DNA of 64,000 bases, from assembly GCA_002256435.1 (NCBI GenBank), contig NKJC01000001.1:1550001-1614000 (forward strand), in the 5' to 3' direction. Shown here one piece after another: positions 42,831 through 51,620 of this stretch. The position numbers were made by a program, and so were the translations under genes. Under the pieces are notes generated by a model. That model saw nothing but the letters and a program-made list of their open reading frames with translations, had not been told where the DNA came from and ran no database searches. Origin of the DNA: Chitinophagaceae bacterium BSSC1 (GTDB taxonomy: Bacteria; Bacteroidota; Bacteroidia; Chitinophagales; Chitinophagaceae). Every line of letters begins with the position of its first letter. Position 1 is the first letter of the stretch.

Positions 42831-43368
42831 TTGTTTCCATGTTTTTTGCTGCCAATAATTGTTGCAAGAGTATTCTAGCTTTGTTCAATTGACTTTTACT
42901 TGTTCCTTCAGTAATTCCCAATTCCTGCGCAATTTCTCCGTGCTTCAAACCTTCTATCACGTGCAGGTTGAAAACCGTTCTATAACCAATAGGCAACTGT
43001 GTAATCAATTGAAACAATTCTTCTGCCGCCAATTGATCCAGCGCATTGTCTGCCACGGGAATCTCTTGAGCAAATTCTTCTGCTACCAAGAGCATGGGTT
43101 CTTTTTTTCTTAAACTGCGGAGACACTCGTTGACCATGATCCGCTTCATCCAGTTAATAGCCGCCCCATCGTTTTTGTATTCAAAATTTGGGAGGGCTTT
43201 GAAGATGCATAAGAACCCGTTCATCATGCATTCCTCAGCGGTTTCATTGTTGCGCAAGTACCTTCTGCAAAGCAGGAAAAAGCTAGTAGAAAATCGGTCA
43301 AACAGCCATTTCTGGGCCGTTAGCCTTTCTTCCTTGCATTCTTGTAGCAGTTTTGCTAGTTCCATCAA
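42808..43368 (-). CDS. ECF RNA polymerase sigma factor
   Basis: A 186-residue ECF sigma-70 factor. Region 2 is FSTSFFLLCRRYLRNNETAE followed by ECMMNGFLCIFKALPNFEY and INWMKRIMVNECLRSLRKK. Region 4 is LPIGYRTVFNLHVIEGLKHG followed by EIAQELGITEGTSKSQLNKA. It would direct RNA polymerase to a small regulon including its own operon (membrane protein plus exported protein). It is divergent from the 5-oxoprolinase genes across a 45-bp gap. Confidence 0.92.
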   Translation of the reverse strand: MMELAKLLQECKEERLTAQKWLFDRFSTSFFLLCRRYLRNNETAEECMMNGFLCIFKALPNFEYKNDGAAINWMKRIMVNECLRSLRKKEPMLLVAEEFAQEIPVADNALDQLAAEELFQLITQLPIGYRTVFNLHVIEGLKHGEIAQELGITEGTSKSQLNKARILLQQLLAAKNMETNAQRKTK

Positions 43369-43413
43369 TCAGCCGCTTTATAGATTAAATGCTTTTTTGG
43401 AGTAAAGGGTTGT

Positions 43414-44208
43414 ATGGGATTGAAAAAAAATGTTGAATCAAAGATAGCCGCTTTCAGTTCTGACAACTTAGGGTTAACTTGTAGCGTGGAAAAACCCTTC
43501 CCATATAGGATCTACCCCATTGGAGACCAAGCCATCACATTGGACTTTGGAAATTTGATCAAGGATGAGATCAACGCCCAAGTAATGGCCCTGTTTTATT
43601 GGCTCAAAGAAGAAAATCTGCACGGCATCAAAGACATTATTCCGGCTTATTCCACCATTAGTTTGGTTTATGACGCGCCAATGATTCGCAAATGGGCGGG
43701 CAATGGTTCCGTTTATCAATATATGGAACAGTACCTGACCAATGCCTTGCAGCAATTGGATTTGCTGGCTTTACCCAGCAGTAGAGAACTGCGCATTCCG
43801 GTTTGCTATCACCAAAGTTTGGCGCCTGATTTAATGGAGCTTTGCCAAGAAAAGCAAATGGACTTGGATGAATTTGTGTCCATTCATACAGCCATTCCTT
43901 ATAGGGTATATATGATTGGCTTCTTGCCGGGCTTTGCCTATATGGGCAGTTTGGATGAGCGCATTATGGCGCCTAGAAAACAAACCCCGCGCACCCATGT
44001 GGCTGCCGGATCAGTTGGGATTGCTGGCGTACAAACGGGCATCTATCCATTTGCTTCCCCAGGGGGATGGCAGTTGATTGGCCAAACACCTATGACTTTG
44101 TTTAGAGCCAATGATGATCAACCCAGTTTGTTTCAGCCAGGTGACCTAGTACAATTTGAATCCATTAGCATTGACCAATTTTATCAACTCAAAAACAAAG
44201 CATCCTGA
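43414..44208 (+). CDS. pxpB: 5-oxoprolinase subunit PxpB (KipI family)
   Basis: A 264-residue KipI/allophanate-hydrolase-C1-like protein: IYPIGDQAITLDFGN, then IKDIIPAYSTISLVYD and the signature FLPGFAYMGSLDERI followed by PRKQTPRTHVAAGSVGIAG. Together with PxpA and PxpC it forms the ATP-dependent 5-oxoprolinase that opens pyroglutamate to glutamate. About 28 residues precede the usual start of homology, so the true start may be further in, but no in-frame ATG lies at the expected place. Its stop shares a base with the pxpC start. Confidence 0.9.
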   Translation: MGLKKNVESKIAAFSSDNLGLTCSVEKPFPYRIYPIGDQAITLDFGNLIKDEINAQVMALFYWLKEENLHGIKDIIPAYSTISLVYDAPMIRKWAGNGSVYQYMEQYLTNALQQLDLLALPSSRELRIPVCYHQSLAPDLMELCQEKQMDLDEFVSIHTAIPYRVYMIGFLPGFAYMGSLDERIMAPRKQTPRTHVAAGSVGIAGVQTGIYPFASPGGWQLIGQTPMTLFRANDDQPSLFQPGDLVQFESISIDQFYQLKNKAS

Positions 44209-45185
44209 TGGGCGTGCGCGTGCTTAAATCAGGGATGGCAGATAGTCTGCGCGACGCCGGAAGATTTGGCTTCCAGCACTTGGGTATACCACCCGGCGGC
44301 GCAATGGACAGCGTTGCCATGCAAGTGGTGAATATATTGGTAGGTAATCCAATAGGAGCTGTGGTAATGGAAATGCACTATCCCGCGCCACAATTGGAAT
44401 TTAACTCGCCTGCACTGATGGCACTCAGTGGCGCGGATTTTCAAGCAACCTTAGACGGAGTAGAAATTGCCTTGAACCAACCCATGCTGGTACCAACCGG
44501 TTCAGTTTTAAAATTCAATAAACCTGTCTCCGGGGCCCGATGCTATTTAAGTGTAAAGGGCGGCTTTGAAGCCGATGAGTGGTTGGGTTCTAGGACCACC
44601 AATAATTTTGCGGTTCGTGGCGGATACCAAGGACGCAATTTGCAAAAAGCTGACTGGGTAGCATTTGCCAAACCCTTTTCTTATGAAGTGGAAGAACCCG
44701 CGGTCATGCCTTGGACGGCCAATGTTCGAGAGCTATATCCACAAGGCCCCTGTTATTTGATCCCCGGAGCGGAATATGAATTATTGGATGCTGCATCCAA
44801 ACAATGCCTGACTCATGAACCTTTTCAGATTGCCACCAATAGCAATAGAATGGGGTATCGCTTGCAATCAGCTCCCATGCATTTGGGTGAATACAAAGAA
44901 TGTCTTTCATCCGGTGTGGGTTTTGGTACCCTTCAATTATTGCCCGATGCACAAACTATCTTGCTCATGGCTGATCACCAAACCACGGCGGGTTATCCCA
45001 GACTAGGGCATGTGGCTTCCGTGTCTCTTCCAAGTTTGGCGCAACTCAATGCCGGAGACAATATTCGTTTTCAATTGATAAACATGAACACTGCCGAATC
45101 TTTGTATGCGGCTCAAGAAAAGCATTTGCGCCAACTCAAAAATGCCTGTAACTTCCGCTTGCAGGAATATCTTTCTAATGACTAA
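44208..45185 (+). CDS. pxpC: 5-oxoprolinase subunit PxpC (KipA family)
   Basis: A 325-residue biotin-dependent-carboxyltransferase-like (KipA) subunit: SLRDAGRFGFQHLGIPPGGA near the start, SGARCYLSVKGGFEADEWLG in the middle, then RMGYRLQSAPM and LLMADHQTTAGYPRLGHV. It pairs with PxpB in the 5-oxoprolinase complex. It is preceded by pxpB with a one-base overlap and overlaps pxpA by 8 bp, so the three subunits are translated together. Confidence 0.92.
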   Translation: MGVRVLKSGMADSLRDAGRFGFQHLGIPPGGAMDSVAMQVVNILVGNPIGAVVMEMHYPAPQLEFNSPALMALSGADFQATLDGVEIALNQPMLVPTGSVLKFNKPVSGARCYLSVKGGFEADEWLGSRTTNNFAVRGGYQGRNLQKADWVAFAKPFSYEVEEPAVMPWTANVRELYPQGPCYLIPGAEYELLDAASKQCLTHEPFQIATNSNRMGYRLQSAPMHLGEYKECLSSGVGFGTLQLLPDAQTILLMADHQTTAGYPRLGHVASVSLPSLAQLNAGDNIRFQLINMNTAESLYAAQEKHLRQLKNACNFRLQEYLSND

Positions 45186-45921
45186 ACAAATTGACCTCAA
45201 TTGCGATATGGGTGAGGGCATGGACAATGACGCCAAGCTCATGCCCTTGATCAGCAGTGCCAATATTGCATGTGGTTATCATGCGGGGAGTGATTCCATC
45301 ATGCGCGCCACCGTAGCACTAGCCAAACTAAGCGGCGTTTCCATTGGCGCGCATCCCGGCTTTGCAGACAAGGAAAATTTTGGACGCACGGAAATGCAGC
45401 TAAGTTCTAATGAACTCTATCAATTGATTTGGGATCAGCTTACACTCATGCAAACCATTACGCAAGAAGCATCCGTGGCCATGCACCATGTAAAACCCCA
45501 TGGGGCTTTATACAATATGGCAGCGCGAGATGCAGTTATGGCTCGCATCATTTGCCAAGCCGTGAAAGACTTTGATGCGAATCTGATTTTGTATGGATTA
45601 AGTGGTAGCTATTTAATTAGTGAAGCAAAAGCTCTTGGATTAACAACGGCATCAGAAGTATTTGCAGACAGAACCTATCAAGACAATGGAAGTCTTACAC
45701 CAAGAAGTCAACCCAATGCCATGATTCAAGATCAAGCCAGTTCTTTAGCGCAGGTCTTGCAAATGATCCAAGAACAAACTGTTGTATCAGTTACAGGAAA
45801 AACTATTCCCTTATCAGCAGAAACCATTTGCATTCATGGCGATGGCCCTCATGCACTTTCCTTTGCCCAACAAATCAATACTGCTTTACAAACTGCATCT
45901 ATCAAGATTCAATCAAGATAA
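45178..45921 (+). CDS. pxpA: 5-oxoprolinase subunit PxpA (LamB/YcsF family)
   Basis: A 247-residue LamB/YcsF protein. I start it at ATG 45178 because the family N-terminus (MTKQIDLNCDMGEGMDNDAK) begins there. Further signatures are SANIACGYHAGSDSIM, GAHPGFADKENFGRTEM and VKPHGALYNMAA, all metal/substrate loops. PxpA is the catalytic part of 5-oxoprolinase. The frame is open upstream inside pxpC, but those 24 codons are not family sequence. The NRAMP-like transporter follows after 2 bp. Confidence 0.93.
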   Translation: MTKQIDLNCDMGEGMDNDAKLMPLISSANIACGYHAGSDSIMRATVALAKLSGVSIGAHPGFADKENFGRTEMQLSSNELYQLIWDQLTLMQTITQEASVAMHHVKPHGALYNMAARDAVMARIICQAVKDFDANLILYGLSGSYLISEAKALGLTTASEVFADRTYQDNGSLTPRSQPNAMIQDQASSLAQVLQMIQEQTVVSVTGKTIPLSAETICIHGDGPHALSFAQQINTALQTASIKIQSR

Positions 45922-45923
45922 TA

Positions 45924-47105
45924 GTGAAAAAAGTTTCCAACGCATCAGCCATTACCGGAGCCGCATTCTTAATGGCAACATCGGCCATTGGCCCAGGATT
46001 TCTAACACAAACCACGGTCTTCACCAAACAATTGCTATCCAGTTTTGGCTTTGTGATTGTGATTTCTATTCTGTTAGACATTGGCGCGCAAATGAATATC
46101 TGGCGGGTGTTGGCGGTAACGGGAAAGCGAGCACAAGACTTAGCCAATGAGCTCTTACCCGGTCTTGGTTATCTCTTGGCCGGATTGATTTTATTAGGTG
46201 GTTTGGCTTTTAATATTGGCAATATTGGAGGATGCGGTTTGGGTCTCAATGTACTCACCGGCATGGACACAGCTTATGGCGCTTTGTTTAGCTGCGTAAT
46301 TGCGCTCATGATTTTTTGGATGAAGGAAGCAGGTAAAATGATGGATCTTTTTGCAAAACTCTTGGGCATCCTCATGATCCTACTCACCATTTATGTAGCA
46401 TTTAGTTCTCATCCGCCGCTGGGCGATGCGCTACAACATAGTTTTGTTCCCGAGACCATCAGTAGCACGGCTATTGTAACATTGGTAGGCGGCACGGTTG
46501 GAGGCTATATCTGTTTTGCAGGAGGGCATAGATTATTAGACGCTGGCATTTCAGGAGAAGCACAATTACCCTCCGTGAATAAGAGTGCGGTAACAGGAAT
46601 TTTGGTCACGGCCATCATGCGATTTGTCTTGTTTTTAGCAGCCCTTGGTGTGATCATGCAAGGTGTGCAACTAGACATGAGTAATCCACCTGCATCTGTT
46701 TTCCGCGCAGCCGCCGGAGAAATGGGATACAAATTTTTTGGTGTGGTTATGTGGTGTGCTGCTATTACATCGGTAGTAGGTGCGGCCTATACATCGGTTT
46801 CTTTTTTAAAAACTTTTCATCCTTGGATTGCCAAAAATGAACGCTGGCTTATCAGTGGGTTTATTGTCTTTTCTACTATTGCGTATGTGGTGATTGGTAA
46901 CCCTGTAAAAATCTTGGTCACAGTAGGCGCGCTGAATGGTTTAATACTACCCATCGCCTTAGCCATTATGCTATTGGTTTCCCGTAAATCCTCTCTGGTA
47001 GGTACTTATAAGCATTCTGGTATTTTAACTGCGGTGGGTTGGCTAGTGGTGATAGTCATGAGCTATATGGGCGGACTCACCATCAGAAACTGGATGATCA
47101 ACTAA
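45924..47105 (+). CDS. NRAMP-like transporter linked to 5-oxoprolinase
   Basis: A 393-residue membrane protein starting at GTG 45924, two bases after pxpA, with about eleven hydrophobic segments. The N-terminal helix FLMATSAIGPGFLTQTTVFT resembles the TM1 helix of the NRAMP/LeuT fold, but the metal-binding Asp-Pro-Gly-Asn is replaced by Ile-Gly-Pro-Gly, so divalent metal transport is doubtful. The B. subtilis counterpart, ycsG, also lies beside ycsF-kipI-kipA. The genomic link suggests uptake of 5-oxoproline or a related compound; this is inference. Confidence 0.82.
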   Translation: MKKVSNASAITGAAFLMATSAIGPGFLTQTTVFTKQLLSSFGFVIVISILLDIGAQMNIWRVLAVTGKRAQDLANELLPGLGYLLAGLILLGGLAFNIGNIGGCGLGLNVLTGMDTAYGALFSCVIALMIFWMKEAGKMMDLFAKLLGILMILLTIYVAFSSHPPLGDALQHSFVPETISSTAIVTLVGGTVGGYICFAGGHRLLDAGISGEAQLPSVNKSAVTGILVTAIMRFVLFLAALGVIMQGVQLDMSNPPASVFRAAAGEMGYKFFGVVMWCAAITSVVGAAYTSVSFLKTFHPWIAKNERWLISGFIVFSTIAYVVIGNPVKILVTVGALNGLILPIALAIMLLVSRKSSLVGTYKHSGILTAVGWLVVIVMSYMGGLTIRNWMIN

Positions 47106-47269
47106 GATTTAAATCCAGTTTAAACACTTGAATCGGAATTTTTTTAAAGACAAATTCCCTTTTAATTTTTTTTCAAACTCATTCATTTTAAAACCCAACT
47201 GATTCTCTTTCAATAAAATTTTATTCAAACCCAATCCTGAAAATCAGAACCGCTAACCCTTCTTTTCTT

Positions 47270-47632
47270 CCGCAGTCAGTACTTAGTTTTTGAAAAAAAA
47301 CTTTTAGTCCATTTTTATACTAGAACAAGTATAAATCAGGGGGTTCTATTTTATACTAGAACGTGTATATTTTTTGATTTTATTTTATACTAGAACGGGT
47401 ATAAAATAGAGAGGTCGTTTTTATACTAGAACAAGTATAAAAAACGCCCTTTTTTAAAAGTTCAAAAAGTAACTACAGTCTTACTGATTTACTAGAGCTC
47501 CATTTGGGGTATTTAAATTTCATGAGGGCTCTCCGTAAGACCAGATAGGTCTTTTTCAGATTCGGTGAGGTTACTAAGATTTCATGAGGGTTCTCCATAG
47601 GACCAGACAGATTTTTCTCAGATTCAGTGAAT
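47270..47632 (+). repeat. Dispersed intergenic repeat, four-core copy plus 62-bp tandem repeat
   Basis: The 554-bp gap between the transporter and mnmH has no gene. It carries four cores TATACTAGAACnnGTATA at 47316-47333, 47352-47369, 47386-47403 and 47422-47439, spaced 36, 34 and 36 bp. The outer flanks match the single-core copy at 540-672 on the opposite strand. Further on, a 62-bp unit starting TTTCATGAGGG occurs at 47518 and 47580 with about eight differences. It sits between convergent genes. Confidence 0.8.
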
Positions 47633-47659
47633 GCTGGTGTGGATCATCTTAAGATTCTT

Positions 47660-48826
47660 TTATTGTTGACCTAACAACAATCCAGCATTTGCTTGATCAT
47701 CTACCACCGGCGCTTCTACTCGAGTAACAATCGATGTTAGGTTTTCGCGGTTGCGCTCAAGACCCTTGCCGTATAATTTATCGTAGTACTGCAATAGTAC
47801 GCGGAAAGATTCGCGAACATCGTCTTCTACCAAACTATTGATAGCCGTTTTGGTTTCTAAGCCGCCTAGTTTTTTCTTGATCCTAATAATGGCATTGATC
47901 AATTGTTCTTTTGGAAACTTGCCATAATGTATGCAGATATAATCCAGTCTTGACTCAAAAGGGATATCCAAAAAGAAGACTTTTTTCTGTCGCATTTTTT
48001 GATACAAAACCGTTGGAATATTCACCGTTCCAATGCGCTGACTCTCGTCTTCCATCCATATGCAAGTTGGGGAGGTATTTTCAATATTCTCATTTGGAGC
48101 AATATTTGATAAAGCCTGTGCCAATTTATTTTCAAACATCTCCTGCGATGGTTGCGCCGGTAATCCCATATTCCCAAATGCTGACCCCTTGTGTCCGGCA
48201 AGTCCTTCTAAGTCTATCACACATTCAGACTTGTTGGCCAGTGCTTTTAATACTTCGGTTTTGCCAGAACCTGTGTAGCCACCTAAAATCTGTATGGGGT
48301 AATCTTTTTCAAATTGCTCCAACACCCAACCCCTATATGTTTTGTAACCACCTTGCAAAGTGTATACCTGGTATCCGTACAAATCCAACAACCAAGCCAC
48401 ACCGGCGCTTCGCATTCCTCCGCGCCAACAATGGACTAGGACAATTTTTGCTGTAAATGGGGGTTCAGTATTTGGTGTGGTTGGATGATTTGTTTTGGAA
48501 TCTGAATTAATTTCTTTGGAAGATGATTTATTGGAACCAGATTTTGATGGATTCAATTCTTTGAACATGGCTTCCACCGTCTCTACCATCTCCACCATTT
48601 TCACCCCAAAATATTTCAGTCCAATCTTGATAGCTACTTGTTTGCTCTGTTGCTTGTAAGCCGTTCCCACTACTTTTCTTTCTTCATCGCTAAACAGGGG
48701 TAGACTTTGCGCGCCGGGAATATGTGCGTGTAGGTATTCACCAGTGCTGCGCACATCTAATACGGGATGTGTTTTAGCCAGTGTTAAAAATTCTGCAAGA
48801 CCTACTCTTTTTACTGCCATCAACAC
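47660..48826 (-). CDS. mnmH: tRNA 2-selenouridine synthase (MnmH/SelU)
   Basis: A 388-residue MnmH. The rhodanese-like domain begins PVLDVRSTGEYLHAHIPGAQ and has its catalytic Cys in VHCWRGGMRSAGVAWLL (residue 133). The P-loop domain follows (GGYTGSGKTEVLKAL). MnmH replaces sulfur by selenium at the wobble uridine of tRNA-Lys/Glu/Gln, and can geranylate. Residues about 91-126 are an unusual Ser/Asn/Thr-rich insert inside the rhodanese fold. No selD is in the window. A Met at codon 3 is a possible alternative start. Confidence 0.92.
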   Translation of the reverse strand: MLMAVKRVGLAEFLTLAKTHPVLDVRSTGEYLHAHIPGAQSLPLFSDEERKVVGTAYKQQSKQVAIKIGLKYFGVKMVEMVETVEAMFKELNPSKSGSNKSSSKEINSDSKTNHPTTPNTEPPFTAKIVLVHCWRGGMRSAGVAWLLDLYGYQVYTLQGGYKTYRGWVLEQFEKDYPIQILGGYTGSGKTEVLKALANKSECVIDLEGLAGHKGSAFGNMGLPAQPSQEMFENKLAQALSNIAPNENIENTSPTCIWMEDESQRIGTVNIPTVLYQKMRQKKVFFLDIPFESRLDYICIHYGKFPKEQLINAIIRIKKKLGGLETKTAINSLVEDDVRESFRVLLQYYDKLYGKGLERNRENLTSIVTRVEAPVVDDQANAGLLLGQQ

Positions 48827-48859
48827 AAATGTAAGTGTAGTTTATTGTAACTTTTCAGC

Positions 48860-49351
48860 ATGAAGCAATTATTGATTATCCGTCACGCCAAGAGTAGTTG
48901 GAACAATAGTTTGATGGGCGATTTTGACCGCCCTTTGAACGAGCGTGGGGAGCGCGATGCCCCTGAAATGGCGCATAGAATCTTGGAGAGGGGAATCAAA
49001 CTTGACGCCATTGTTTCTAGCACAGCCAGAAGGGCTTTTAGCACGGCGGAGCAATTTGCAAAATCGCAGGAGATTAAGAAAACAGCCATTATCAGTTTTG
49101 ATAAATTGTATCATGCACCGGCTCATGTGTTCTATGAGATTATTCAAGATCTGGATGACAAACTCAATACGGTGGCCATTTTTTCTCATAACCCCGGCAT
49201 CACTGATTTTGTGAATGGACTTACCGATACCCGGATTGATGATATGCCCACTTGCGGCATCTATGCCATCAATATTCCCATCAAACACTGGACGGAGTTT
49301 GAAGACGTTGACAAACTGTTCTGGTTCTTTGACTGCCCGAAAAACGGTTAG
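48860..49351 (+). CDS. sixA: SixA-type phosphohistidine phosphatase
   Basis: A 163-residue histidine-phosphatase-superfamily protein: catalytic RHG-type motif as LLIIRHAKSSWNN (RHA form typical of SixA), the second Arg in DAIVSSTARRAFSTAEQF, and the second His in VAIFSHNPGITDFVNGL. SixA dephosphorylates phosphohistidine on signalling proteins. It is divergent from mnmH with a 33-bp gap and convergent with the EamA gene. Confidence 0.9.
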   Translation: MKQLLIIRHAKSSWNNSLMGDFDRPLNERGERDAPEMAHRILERGIKLDAIVSSTARRAFSTAEQFAKSQEIKKTAIISFDKLYHAPAHVFYEIIQDLDDKLNTVAIFSHNPGITDFVNGLTDTRIDDMPTCGIYAINIPIKHWTEFEDVDKLFWFFDCPKNG

Positions 49352-49394
49352 TGGTTTGGGGGAATGGGTTGTGTGAACGGTCAGGGGGAATTCT

Positions 49395-50306
49395 TTAATC
49401 TTCCACCACTGTCTCAGGAACGGTTCTTTTATAATTGGCCAGAAATACGCCAGTAAAAATGCAGAGGGCTGCAAGTAATTTGATCCAACTAAAATGCTCG
49501 CCCGCAAATAGAATAGCAATAATGGCTGCAAAAATAGGTTGGGTATAGATATAGGTGCCGGTGGCCGATGGTCCAATTACAGAAATCCCGTACACATTAA
49601 ACAGATAAGCCAAACAGGTGGCGCCAATGGCAATAAACGCTAGTGCTACCCAGTGTCCAAATGCAAAAGCAGACCAATCCGTGGCAACAAAATCGCCCAG
49701 CGTAAAAGGTAAAATCAGGACGGTTCCAAATGTGAATACCCAACGCAAAACATGTATGGCAGAATACTTGGCCATCAAGGGGCGCACCATGACTAAATAA
49801 AAGGCATAAGAAATGGCGTTGATCATCACCATCAAATCGCCGAGAATAATATTACTACCAACAGCTGCGTGTTGTTCCTTGGTCAGAATCAATAAGAGTG
49901 ATCCTCCCACACCAAATACCAATCCCACAATTTTCAACCAGCTCAACATTTCTTTAATTAACCATGCCGCAATAAACGTGATAAAGATGGGCGTACAAAG
50001 TGAGAGCAGGGAACTATGAATGGGTGTGGTGAGTGAGACCCCTTTAATAAACATCAATTGGTTGATTAGTGCACCAGTAGCAGCGCAGGCAAAGAACCGA
50101 GGAATATCTTTTCTATCAATCCCTGCTTTGCCGGGTTTGAGTGCAAAAAGACCCCAGAAAAAAACCAAACTCACCAAAATCCGCACGGCATTGAGTGCAT
50201 AAGGATGCATCACGCCGGGAGTGAGATACTTGACAACAGAATAGCTGATGGCAAAAATGATGTTGGCACTCATCACTGCCAAGTGAGCCTTGGTATTTCT
50301 TTCCAT
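49395..50306 (-). CDS. EamA/DMT-family exporter
   Basis: A 303-residue inner-membrane protein with ten hydrophobic segments and two EamA repeats. The first begins VMSANIIFAISYSVVKYLTP and ends TLFITFIAAWLI-like segments (ITFIAAWLIKEML). The second repeat starts GDLMVMINAISYAFYLVMV and ends ATGTYIYTQPIFAAIIAIL. Such carriers export metabolites or amino acids; the substrate cannot be told. It lies 12 bp downstream of a glycosyltransferase gene on the same strand. Confidence 0.87.
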   Translation of the reverse strand: MERNTKAHLAVMSANIIFAISYSVVKYLTPGVMHPYALNAVRILVSLVFFWGLFALKPGKAGIDRKDIPRFFACAATGALINQLMFIKGVSLTTPIHSSLLSLCTPIFITFIAAWLIKEMLSWLKIVGLVFGVGGSLLLILTKEQHAAVGSNIILGDLMVMINAISYAFYLVMVRPLMAKYSAIHVLRWVFTFGTVLILPFTLGDFVATDWSAFAFGHWVALAFIAIGATCLAYLFNVYGISVIGPSATGTYIYTQPIFAAIIAILFAGEHFSWIKLLAALCIFTGVFLANYKRTVPETVVED

Positions 50307-50318
50307 TCGGGCACAAAA

Positions 50319-51431
50319 CTACAAGCTTTCTAGGGCCAAGAGTAATCCTTGCAACATATTTGTGTTGAAAAAAGGCAATTCTTTTGAAGCCCTTGAATCC
50401 GCGCTTAATTTTTTTGCTTGCGCGATGGATTCGCTTAATGAAAATTTTGATTGAACAACTGTAGTTGCCAAACCTTGTGCAGCTAATTGCTTAGCCAAGT
50501 ATTCCTGTTCTGTTTGACCAGGTGTTGGAATTAAAATGGCGTTTTTTTGTAATGCTGCTAAGTCCATTAATGTGGAATAGCCACTGCGGCAAAAGACCCA
50601 TTCGCTAGACATAATTACTTGAGCTAATTCAGTAGCAGGTAAGTGATGGAGGATTTTTAGAGAACTATTTTTTATTTCTATTGAATCGGAAGTTGATGGT
50701 AATCCACGAACTAAGACCATCGGTTCAAGTACGTCTTTGATATTATTTAAAATGATTGTTTCTAATATTGTTCTTTGTGGCTCAGGTCCTGATAGCAAAA
50801 AACAATATTTGTATTTAAAAGAATCCGTGGATTGATTTGACTTTTCAAATCGCGATAGCAAACCAATCCATTTCACAGGAATAGCGGGCATTTTCATTGG
50901 ATGTGATAAATCTCCTCCTAAGTTTAGTGGCCCCTTGGCATCCGGCACCCAACATGTATGAAACCGATTGATCAACGAGTAATGAATCTTTTGTACATGC
51001 CGCTCCAACCATGCAAAGGGCATTTTTATGGTTAGCTGGTGCGTGATCAACACGCAGGGAATTTTTTTAGAATAAAGCCCATAGCGATTATCAGAAATGA
51101 CCAAATCAATTTGCTGTTCTTCTATCATGGCATCTAGCCATGCGTGCTCATCCTTGATGGTCTGAAAAATAGTTGGAGCTTGCGCCAGCATTTGCCAAGG
51201 CAACCCCCATCCGGTTTTGGCGTAACTGATATGGTAACCCCTGAGTGGTAAAAGGGTCAGAGATGGAAATTCGGTTTGCAATAATTGGGCAGAAGGCCCA
51301 TCGCCAGCCAACAAGACGGTCTTTCCCAATTCCTGCAGGGCTTTGATAATAGGAATACAGCGTGTAGCATGACCAAGCCCCCAATCCAGTGGGGCAACCA
51401 GTACGCGTTCTATGTTAATATTATCAAACAA
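50319..51431 (-). CDS. Glycosyltransferase, MurG-like GT-B fold
   Basis: A 370-residue GT-B protein. The N-terminal glycine-rich loop is VLVAPLDWGLGHATRCIPII. The C-terminal half has YCFLLSGPEPQRTILE, FCRSGYSTLMDLAALQKNAI and LIPTPGQTEQEYLAKQLAAQ, the nucleotide-sugar-binding face of the GT28/MurG-like group. Donor and acceptor are unknown. It is cytoplasmic, possibly membrane-associated, and followed by an EamA exporter after 12 bp, so it may handle a lipid or a secreted glycoside. Confidence 0.82.
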   Translation of the reverse strand: MFDNINIERVLVAPLDWGLGHATRCIPIIKALQELGKTVLLAGDGPSAQLLQTEFPSLTLLPLRGYHISYAKTGWGLPWQMLAQAPTIFQTIKDEHAWLDAMIEEQQIDLVISDNRYGLYSKKIPCVLITHQLTIKMPFAWLERHVQKIHYSLINRFHTCWVPDAKGPLNLGGDLSHPMKMPAIPVKWIGLLSRFEKSNQSTDSFKYKYCFLLSGPEPQRTILETIILNNIKDVLEPMVLVRGLPSTSDSIEIKNSSLKILHHLPATELAQVIMSSEWVFCRSGYSTLMDLAALQKNAILIPTPGQTEQEYLAKQLAAQGLATTVVQSKFSLSESIAQAKKLSADSRASKELPFFNTNMLQGLLLALESL

Positions 51432-51482
51432 TTGAAACTTTTGATTGGTTTTCTAAGACCGATTGCTGAATTTAGTGCAGTT

Positions 51483-51617
51483 ATGCGTCCCAAAATAAAC
51501 CAATTAATTGTTTTACTGTTATTGATTTCAATGGTCACCATTTCTTGCGCATCTGCTAAGAGTAGAAGAGCCAATGGATGTGGTTGTCCGCCCCATAAAT
51601 GGAATGAAAGGCAATAA
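51483..51617 (+). CDS. Small lipoprotein
   Basis: A 44-residue peptide starting at ATG 51483. A signal segment ends in a lipobox (LLLLISMVTISCASAK), followed by a short basic tail with GCGCPPHKW near the end. The frame is open further upstream, but only the part from this Met has signal-peptide character. A short gap (3 bp) precedes the next gene. Function unknown; two closely spaced Cys may bind metal or form a disulfide. Confidence 0.6.
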   Translation: MRPKINQLIVLLLLISMVTISCASAKSRRANGCGCPPHKWNERQ

Positions 51618-51620
51618 GCT

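Noticed and set aside
47316-47439. Possible CRISPR array (18-bp repeats at about 35-bp spacing)
   Set aside because: Repeats are short, partly palindromic and vary at two positions; spacers are only 16-18 bp and AT-rich; no cas genes are present; and the same core occurs singly near 0.6 kb.
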